From Caldifarciminota bacterium (GTDB taxonomy: Bacteria > Hydrothermota > Tepidihabitantia > B3-TA06 > JALVRC01): a DNA stretch of 10,194 nucleotides. Below, piece by piece: positions 5,659-10,194 of this stretch. The position numbers and the translations under genes are program-made. Position 1 is the stretch's first letter. Each line of letters starts with the position of its first letter. The stretch is taken from positions 530 to 10,723 of the forward strand of contig JALVRC010000143.1 in assembly GCA_027025255.1 (NCBI GenBank), read 5' to 3'. The notes beneath the pieces are model-generated. The model was not told where the DNA came from. It saw nothing but the letters and a program-made list of their open reading frames with translations, and did not search any database.

Positions 5659-7602
5659 CTACTCTCCTATTTGTCCTAAGATTACAAACTCCACCCTTCT
5701 ATTCTGTGCTCTACCAGATTCTGAAGTATTGGATGCGATAGGTCTTGTTTCTCCGTATCCTCTTGGAATAAGTTGTTTTGGATTAATATGGTGGGTATTT
5801 ATCAGATATGTTACAACAGCTTCAGCTCTTCTTTGAGAAAGTTTTAGATTGTATGCATCGTTTCCAACGCTATCAGTATGACCCTGTACTTCTATGAGAA
5901 TATTTGGGTTTTCTTTAAGTATTTCAGCGGCTTTGTCCAATACAGGATAAGATTCTGGTTTAAGTGTTGCTTTGTTAAAGTCAAAAAGAATATTATGGAA
6001 TGTAAATGTCATACCTTTTTTAACAAGTCTAAAGTTCTTTTCAGTTGTACCGTCTTCTTTAATAACGATAGCACCAGGTTGAGAAATATATCCTTCAGAA
6101 GATACCATTATTTCATATGTACCTGCAGGGAGTTCAGCTTTAAAAACTCCTGTCTGTGGATTGGTTTTTACAGGATGAAGAGAAGTCCCAACAAAGGTTA
6201 TAGTTGCTTTAAGGGGTTTTTCTGATTTTCTATCCAGAACCTGTCCAAAGAATATTCCTTTAACAAGAGCTGGCCTGAGTTTAGCTTCAATAGTTGCTGT
6301 TTTATTCATCTCTATTTGAACAGTTTGGACATCATTTATATATTCAGGATAAGCTATCTGGAGAGAGACAACGCCAACCTTGATACTGTCAAATCTAAAA
6401 AAGCCAGCTTCATCCGTTGTTTTTTCCGGGTAATTTTTCCCTTTAATAATGATTTTAGCCCCTTTTAAAGGTTTTCCGGTTTTGGCATCCTTAACGGTTC
6501 CTGAAATTGATCCATATAGATTTTCAGGTAATAACATTACTGTAACCTTAGAAATTTGGTCCTTTTCAATAGGAATTGCTGCTATTTTAGAGCGATATCC
6601 TTTTGCTGAGATTTTAATACTAATCACTCCTGGTCTTATGCTATCTATCTTTGCTATTCCTGTGTGTCTGTCAGCTCTGAAAACAGGTAGGTTTAGGGTA
6701 GTGTCAGGAAAGGATATAATAGCTGGTAATGGTTTTCCTGTAAATGTATCCATTACAGTAAGGACCATGTATCCGATCGGAGGAGGAGGAGGTTTTAGAA
6801 ATTCTGTTACCAGATTTATACCTACGTTCCCTCTAAAATTTATCTTTCCGCTATAAATAAGATCTATCCCACCAGAAAGTCCAAATCCTATCGGAAAGTA
6901 AAATTTAACGCCAGGGGAGAGTATTAACGGGTATTTATTAAAGTTAAAAAGGCTGTCTGTCCCCTGCATAGTGTAGAGCTCAGCCATTATTCCAAGCCAT
7001 TCCCCTGGTAATTCTGTGCCAAAGCCAAGTATCACTCTGTCATTAAGATATTTATCAATTCTGTATCCAGTGTTTAGTATAAAGTTAAAAGGTGCCACGT
7101 CAGATACATCATTCATGTCAAAAGCTGTGAGTAATTGAAAGTCAAAAGAATTAGATTTGTTTCCTGCTTTTGAGAGGAATCTACTGTCCTGTGTCGCTAA
7201 ATAGAAATCAGACAATAATCCTATTTTAAAAACCGGAAGTGAAGTGAGTGAAAGTTTAAACCCGAATCTTGTGTCGTTAAACCCCATAATATCAGGGGGA
7301 AAATTACTCGGTTCTATAGTCCATAGATCGTATTCAGGAGCTATAATCACTTCTAACCACTCAAGAGGTGCATAGGTGGTGCTTACTCTTAAAGGAAGTT
7401 TATAATAGTTTCCACTGTCCTGTCCCTGGTTTGTATATGAAAACTCTCTATATATCCCAGGATAAACAGAGAGAGATAACATCCCCTGCCCTTCTGATTT
7501 AACATCTTCTACCCTGAAGATTCCTCTACCTCCAAATAGTCCTGGAGATGCATTAATTGTACTCATTATTAAAATAAGACCAATTAGCACTCTTTTTTTC
7601 AT
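5659..7602 (-). CDS. Outer-membrane barrel protein with three CarboxypepD-reg-like domains and an OmpA C-terminal domain
   Basis: 647 residues. A signal peptide (about 1-18, cleavage likely after INA) leads into a region of alternating aromatic and hydrophobic strands, probably a beta-barrel, up to about 268. A PPPPP hinge (271-275) precedes three Ig-like carboxypeptidase-regulatory repeats at roughly 276-357, 361-442 and 446-527, recognisable from GTV.D..TGKPLKGAKI, G.FRFDSI and LPAGTYEIMVSSEGY patterns. The C-terminus (about 530-643) is an OmpA/MotB-type peptidoglycan-binding domain, with ILFDFNKATLKPES, EVQGHTDSVG (Asp577) and LSQRRAEAV (Arg592); that Asp and Arg normally hold diaminopimelate. 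It should therefore span the outer membrane, periplasm and cell wall. The ATG is preceded by AAGGAGG at four bases (7607-7613) inside the end of acpS, and the genes overlap as ATGA. The strong site suggests high expression. A paralogous OmpA domain is encoded at the right edge of the window. Confidence 0.9.
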   Translation of the reverse strand: MKKRVLIGLILIMSTINASPGLFGGRGIFRVEDVKSEGQGMLSLSVYPGIYREFSYTNQGQDSGNYYKLPLRVSTTYAPLEWLEVIIAPEYDLWTIEPSNFPPDIMGFNDTRFGFKLSLTSLPVFKIGLLSDFYLATQDSRFLSKAGNKSNSFDFQLLTAFDMNDVSDVAPFNFILNTGYRIDKYLNDRVILGFGTELPGEWLGIMAELYTMQGTDSLFNFNKYPLILSPGVKFYFPIGFGLSGGIDLIYSGKINFRGNVGINLVTEFLKPPPPPIGYMVLTVMDTFTGKPLPAIISFPDTTLNLPVFRADRHTGIAKIDSIRPGVISIKISAKGYRSKIAAIPIEKDQISKVTVMLLPENLYGSISGTVKDAKTGKPLKGAKIIIKGKNYPEKTTDEAGFFRFDSIKVGVVSLQIAYPEYINDVQTVQIEMNKTATIEAKLRPALVKGIFFGQVLDRKSEKPLKATITFVGTSLHPVKTNPQTGVFKAELPAGTYEIMVSSEGYISQPGAIVIKEDGTTEKNFRLVKKGMTFTFHNILFDFNKATLKPESYPVLDKAAEILKENPNILIEVQGHTDSVGNDAYNLKLSQRRAEAVVTYLINTHHINPKQLIPRGYGETRPIASNTSESGRAQNRRVEFVILGQIGE

Positions 7603-7961
7603 TTTTCCTCCTTTTTTTCTATTATTACAAATGCAACAGCATATTCATCTTCATGTGATATACTTACATGCACGTTCCCAATATCAGGGAAAAGTGCCTT
7701 AATATTTTTAGATATTACAATTTCTGGATTCTTATTAAATCCAGGAACTTCAATATCTTTGAATTTAACGCCTTTATTATAACCTGTAGACAGGGCTTTC
7801 ATAAATGCTTCTTTTACAGCAAAACGAGCAGCTAAAGATTTAAGTGGGACATTTCGTTCCTTTTTTGTATAAACTCTTTGCAGGAATCTTTCATTATAAA
7901 TATCAATTAGTTTTTTTATTTTTTTGATACTTACAATGTCAATTCCTATTCCGAGAATCAT
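7599..7961 (-). CDS. acpS: Holo-[acyl-carrier-protein] synthase
   Basis: 120 residues, the usual length. It transfers the 4'-phosphopantetheine arm of coenzyme A to a serine of acyl carrier protein, activating it for fatty-acid and envelope-lipid synthesis in the cytoplasm. The family signatures are clear: GIGIDIV with the metal ligand Asp8, F26-L-x-R plus the YTKKE stretch (31-35), AARFAVKEAFMKAL (44-57) with Glu51 and Lys55, and VHVSISHEDEYAVAFV (97-112). The ATG has GGAG four bases upstream, lying inside the end of the HAD gene; the two overlap by 23 bases. Its own stop overlaps the start of the large OmpA-family gene (ATGA), and its last codons carry that gene's ribosome-binding site. No acyl carrier protein gene is present in the window. 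Confidence 0.95.
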   Translation of the reverse strand: MILGIGIDIVSIKKIKKLIDIYNERFLQRVYTKKERNVPLKSLAARFAVKEAFMKALSTGYNKGVKFKDIEVPGFNKNPEIVISKNIKALFPDIGNVHVSISHEDEYAVAFVIIEKKEEK

Positions 7962-8637
7962 TTAACTCCTTTATCACATCCAAGAGGTTAAGGATATCAC
8001 TAATTTCAAAATCAGCACCTGAATCCTTTGTATCAAAGCTATCACCATATCTTGCAAAGACTGTAATCATCCCAATATCTTTGGCGCCTTTTATATCCCT
8101 TTCCGCCCAATCTCCTACCATTATAGCCTGGTTCGGATTTTTAATCATAAGGTTATTTAAGATTAAATTGAATGGTTCTGGTTCTGGTTTTCTTTTTCCC
8201 GTATCTTCCAGCGCAACAACTGAATCAAAAAAGTGATTTAAGCCTACTTCGCAGAGTCTTAACCATGCCTGTTTTTTAGGAGCGTCTGAGAGCACGCCAA
8301 GTTTAATATTTTGCTTTATGAGTTTCATAAGGGTCAGTTTAACGTGGGGATATAAAGCAATTGTACCTTCTCTTGCTCTTCTATAGGCTATAATTCCTGC
8401 TGCAAGGATATGATAGTCAACTTTCCCTAAAAGCTCCTCTAACACCCTGTCAAAAACATTCTGGTACTCTATCCCATAGATATTGTATATCTTGTCAATA
8501 CTTTCTCTTACTTCTTTGTAGGTTTTACTTAATCCTGCATCTATCATACTGGATATAGCAGCGTCAATAGCACTGACTTTCATAGACATAAAATCTAATA
8601 ATGTGTTGTCTATATCAAAAACTATACCTTTAATCAT
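7939..8637 (-). CDS. HAD-superfamily hydrolase (phosphoglycolate-phosphatase-like)
   Basis: 232 residues with all four haloacid-dehalogenase motifs: DIDNTL (8-13, nucleophile Asp8 and acid/base Asp10), LGVLSDA with Ser117 (113-119), GKRKPEPEPF with Lys150 (147-156), and VGDWAERD with Asp176 and Asp181 (174-181). A helical cap of about 20-95 lies between motifs I and II, the subclass-I arrangement of phosphoglycolate-phosphatase-like enzymes. It probably dephosphorylates a small cytoplasmic metabolite; the substrate is not predictable. The frame is open a further 30 codons upstream, but the ATG at 8637 is chosen because the catalytic motif follows directly and it forms an ATGA overlap with the stop of lspA. 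The 3' end overlaps acpS by 23 bases. Confidence 0.9.
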   Translation of the reverse strand: MIKGIVFDIDNTLLDFMSMKVSAIDAAISSMIDAGLSKTYKEVRESIDKIYNIYGIEYQNVFDRVLEELLGKVDYHILAAGIIAYRRAREGTIALYPHVKLTLMKLIKQNIKLGVLSDAPKKQAWLRLCEVGLNHFFDSVVALEDTGKRKPEPEPFNLILNNLMIKNPNQAIMVGDWAERDIKGAKDIGMITVFARYGDSFDTKDSGADFEISDILNLLDVIKELNDSRNRN

Positions 8638-9104
8638 GTATGTTTTTTTGCAAAGAAGATTTCTTCTGATAACAAAAGAAGGATAGATATTACAACAGAA
8701 GCATCTGCAATATTGAAAAAGTACCATCTTAAATTACCAATGCCAAAATCCAGAAAATCTATGACTTTTCCGTATAATAATCTATCAATAAGGTTACCTA
8801 ATCCGCCGCCTATTATCATTCCGTATACAATGCTTAAAAAATAGCTTTTTGACTTTAGAAATAGAATAAAAACAAATACAATCCCTCCTGCTGGTAAAAG
8901 ATAGTATAACCAATGTGGACCGAAGGAGGTACCAAAAATACCACGTTCATTATAGACAAAAGTTATTCTAAAGAAGTTTCCCAATACTTCCAGTGGTGTA
9001 TTTAAAGGAGCGAATTTCAGTACTAAAAATTTACTAATCTGGTCTAAAATTATAATTAAAAGAACAAATAGAATAAAGAGAAGCCATTTTTTTTTATAAT
9101 TCAT
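8634..9104 (-). CDS. lspA: Lipoprotein signal peptidase (signal peptidase II)
   Basis: 156-residue integral inner-membrane aspartyl protease that removes the signal peptide from diacylglyceryl-modified prolipoproteins. Four membrane helices are visible (about 8-27, 66-85, 90-106 and 129-147). The conserved blocks are DQISK (21-25), YNERGIFG (51-58), GNLIDR with catalytic Asp107 (103-108) and FNIADAS with catalytic Asp134 (130-136). The ATG overlaps the TAA of the preceding barrel gene by one base (TAATG), and its TGA overlaps the ATG of the HAD gene (ATGA). No lipobox-bearing substrate is encoded completely in the window; the start of the OmpA-family protein at the right edge is not visible, so it cannot be excluded as one. 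Confidence 0.95.
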   Translation of the reverse strand: MNYKKKWLLFILFVLLIIILDQISKFLVLKFAPLNTPLEVLGNFFRITFVYNERGIFGTSFGPHWLYYLLPAGGIVFVFILFLKSKSYFLSIVYGMIIGGGLGNLIDRLLYGKVIDFLDFGIGNLRWYFFNIADASVVISILLLLSEEIFFAKKHT

Positions 9105-9541
9105 TAAAAGTAAAACCTTAGACCAAGACCTCCGTTTATTGAGAAATATGTAGAAGGCAGGATTGAAACAAATGGCCCTACTTCTCCAAATAGGGATAGG
9201 TGTTTTAATGTAAAGTACTCAATGCCAACAACACCTCCTGCACCTACGCCAAAAATATTTGTATTTGTTTCAGGATTATTATATGTAAATACTGTTGGTC
9301 CTAATCCGTAGAAAAATTCCATACCTCTTTCTCTAAAGACATGAGCATCGTGCCATTCGTACAAAATAATACCAGATAGCCCAGTACCATATTGAGACAT
9401 ATATATAGCAGCATTTATTTCCAGGGCTTTATCATTTTGAAGAAAGTATTTCATACTTAATCCTGTAGGTAATCCTAAAACAAAACCTACACCTATATCT
9501 CCTCTGGTTGCGCTTAACAGTATAAAAGCAATTTTAATCAT
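9104..9541 (-). CDS. Small outer-membrane beta-barrel protein (DUF3996/BAPKO_0422-like)
   Basis: 145 residues. A very short N-terminal hydrophobic stretch (MIKIAFILLSA) probably acts as a signal peptide. The remainder alternates glycine-rich and aromatic strands, consistent with a small, probably 8-stranded barrel. GVGFVLGLPTGLSMKYFL (17-34), the YGLGP turn (78-82) and FGEVGPFVSILPSTYFSING (118-137) recall the DUF3996 family described from Borrelia BAPKO_0422. The chain ends GLRFYF, with the C-terminal aromatic residue used as an outer-membrane insertion signal. The ATG is preceded by AAGGAGG at five bases (9547-9553), one of the strongest ribosome-binding sites in the window, fitting an abundant structural protein. 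It lies 17 bases after the OmpA-family gene and overlaps lspA by one base. The family link is from remembered pattern, not from an alignment. Confidence 0.78.
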   Translation of the reverse strand: MIKIAFILLSATRGDIGVGFVLGLPTGLSMKYFLQNDKALEINAAIYMSQYGTGLSGIILYEWHDAHVFRERGMEFFYGLGPTVFTYNNPETNTNIFGVGAGGVVGIEYFTLKHLSLFGEVGPFVSILPSTYFSINGGLGLRFYF

Positions 9542-9558
9542 TATTTCCTCCTTTTATT

Positions 9559-10194
9559 TTAATATTCATTGAGTATAACAAGTACAACTCTTCTATTCAT
9601 GCTTCTTCCAATAAGAGTTCTATTATCTCCTATGGGAGCACTTTCTCCATAACCCTTTACTATTAGTCTTTCAGGGGAAATGCCAGATTTTATTAAATAG
9701 CTGGCAACAGCCTGTGCTCTATCCCTTGAAACATGTTTGTTTACATTGCTCTTTCCTACACTATCAGTATGCCCTTGTATTTCAAGTGTTATTCCCGGTC
9801 TTTGTTTAAGGAATTTTGCTATTTCTTTTAAAACAGGGATAAATCTCGGTTCAATATATTTCTCCCCTGGCTTAAAATAGAATAGGATTTTTTTATTACT
9901 TAATGAAATGTTAACGTTTGTTGTATGTGCTTTTGCCACACTTACTGAAATCTTACTGTCAAATTTTCCTTTTGCACCGGCCCGTAAAATATATTTCCCA
10001 GGTGGTAAGGCTGTAAGTTCAAACCCTCCGTATGTATCCGTAAAAGTTTTTATATTTAATTTGTCAATTGTTACATATCCTTTAATTCTTTCGCCTGTAT
10101 TCTTATCGTAAATTACACCTTTAATTATGCCTCTCAGAGAATTTTTGTATACTAAAATATTATGTTTAATTTTTTTATCTTCAGTAATATAAAT
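9559..10194 (-). CDS. OmpA-family protein with a CarboxypepD-reg-like domain, 5' end outside the window
   Basis: The frame is open without a stop from the TAA/TTA end at 9559 to the right edge, giving at least 211 residues; the N-terminus is missing. Visible residues about 22-98 form a carboxypeptidase-regulatory-like Ig domain (IIKGVIYDKNTGERIKGYV, then TDTYGGFELTALPPGKYIL). Residues about 102-209 form an OmpA peptidoglycan-binding domain, with ILFYFKPGEKYIEP, EIQGHTDSVG (Asp144), VSRDRAQAV (Arg159) and KGYGESAPI. A GTG at 9937-9939 is internal, in the middle of the Ig-like domain's last strand, and is not the real start. The protein is paralogous to the C-terminal part of the large OmpA-family protein encoded at 5659-7602. 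It is probably exported and bound to the cell wall; whether a barrel precedes the visible part is unknown. Confidence 0.88.
   Translation of the reverse strand: MYITEDKKIKHNILVYKNSLRGIIKGVIYDKNTGERIKGYVTIDKLNIKTFTDTYGGFELTALPPGKYILRAGAKGKFDSKISVSVAKAHTTNVNISLSNKKILFYFKPGEKYIEPRFIPVLKEIAKFLKQRPGITLEIQGHTDSVGKSNVNKHVSRDRAQAVASYLIKSGISPERLIVKGYGESAPIGDNRTLIGRSMNRRVVLVILNEY

Noticed and set aside
6776..6795. GGAGGAGGAGG run as a possible plus-strand ribosome-binding site or repeat
   Set aside because: It is the reverse complement of the codons for the PPPPP hinge of the OmpA-family protein.
5612..6856. Plus-strand open frames of 74 to 135 residues opposite the large OmpA-family gene
   Set aside because: They are antisense to a well-supported gene, have no motifs or ribosome-binding sites, and mirror its codon pattern.
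8638..8727. N-terminal extension of the HAD hydrolase from an upstream ATG
   Set aside because: It would add about 30 Cys/Arg-rich residues before the catalytic DIDNTL motif and overlap lspA by 94 bases; the ATG at 8637 with the ATGA overlap is the natural start.
9559..9939. Complete 126-residue OmpA protein starting at an internal GTG
   Set aside because: The same frame continues without a stop to the right edge and encodes a recognisable Ig-like domain joined to the OmpA domain, so the gene is partial rather than short.

Overview
The window is AT-rich and densely coding. It looks like chromosomal DNA of a Gram-negative-type (diderm) bacterium: it carries two OmpA-type peptidoglycan-binding proteins, a small outer-membrane barrel that ends in phenylalanine, and signal peptidase II. 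The low GC, gene-end overlaps and an OmpA protein with several carboxypeptidase-regulatory-like domains resemble uncultured FCB-related or WOR-3-type lineages. That placement is inference only; no rRNA or other phylogenetic marker is present.

Layout: (1) Bases 1-214 hold no supported gene. They contain a nested inverted repeat (107-167) and two overlapping sigma70-like promoters that start transcription very close to the first ATG. (2) Bases 215-1754 (+) encode two overlapping GT2 glycosyltransferases: a polyprenol-phosphate mannosyltransferase-like (DPM1) enzyme and a WbbL/rhamnosyltransferase-like enzyme. (3) From the right edge down to 1756 there are eleven minus-strand genes, each overlapping its neighbour or separated by at most 17 bases, so probably one long operon. 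In transcription order they are: an OmpA-family protein (5' end outside the window), a small outer-membrane barrel, lspA, a HAD phosphatase, acpS, a large barrel/CarboxypepD-reg/OmpA protein, a membrane-anchored coiled-coil protein, an O6-alkylguanine-DNA alkyltransferase, an unrecognised protein, an LpxH-like metallophosphoesterase and an asparagine-synthetase-like enzyme. The two transcription units converge with only one base between their stop codons.

The first half of the operon concerns the envelope (barrels, peptidoglycan anchoring, lipoprotein maturation, acyl-carrier activation). The last three genes form a tightly coupled, less familiar module. Its asparagine-synthetase homologue has Pro instead of the catalytic Cys at position 2, so it cannot be an ordinary glutamine-dependent enzyme; together with the adjacent LpxH-like hydrolase, the unknown protein and the convergent glycosyltransferases, it suggests envelope-glycan or small-molecule modification, but the substrate cannot be read from sequence. 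The most striking non-coding signal is a perfect 15-bp inverted repeat with a 7-base loop (5149-5185) inside the alkyltransferase gene.
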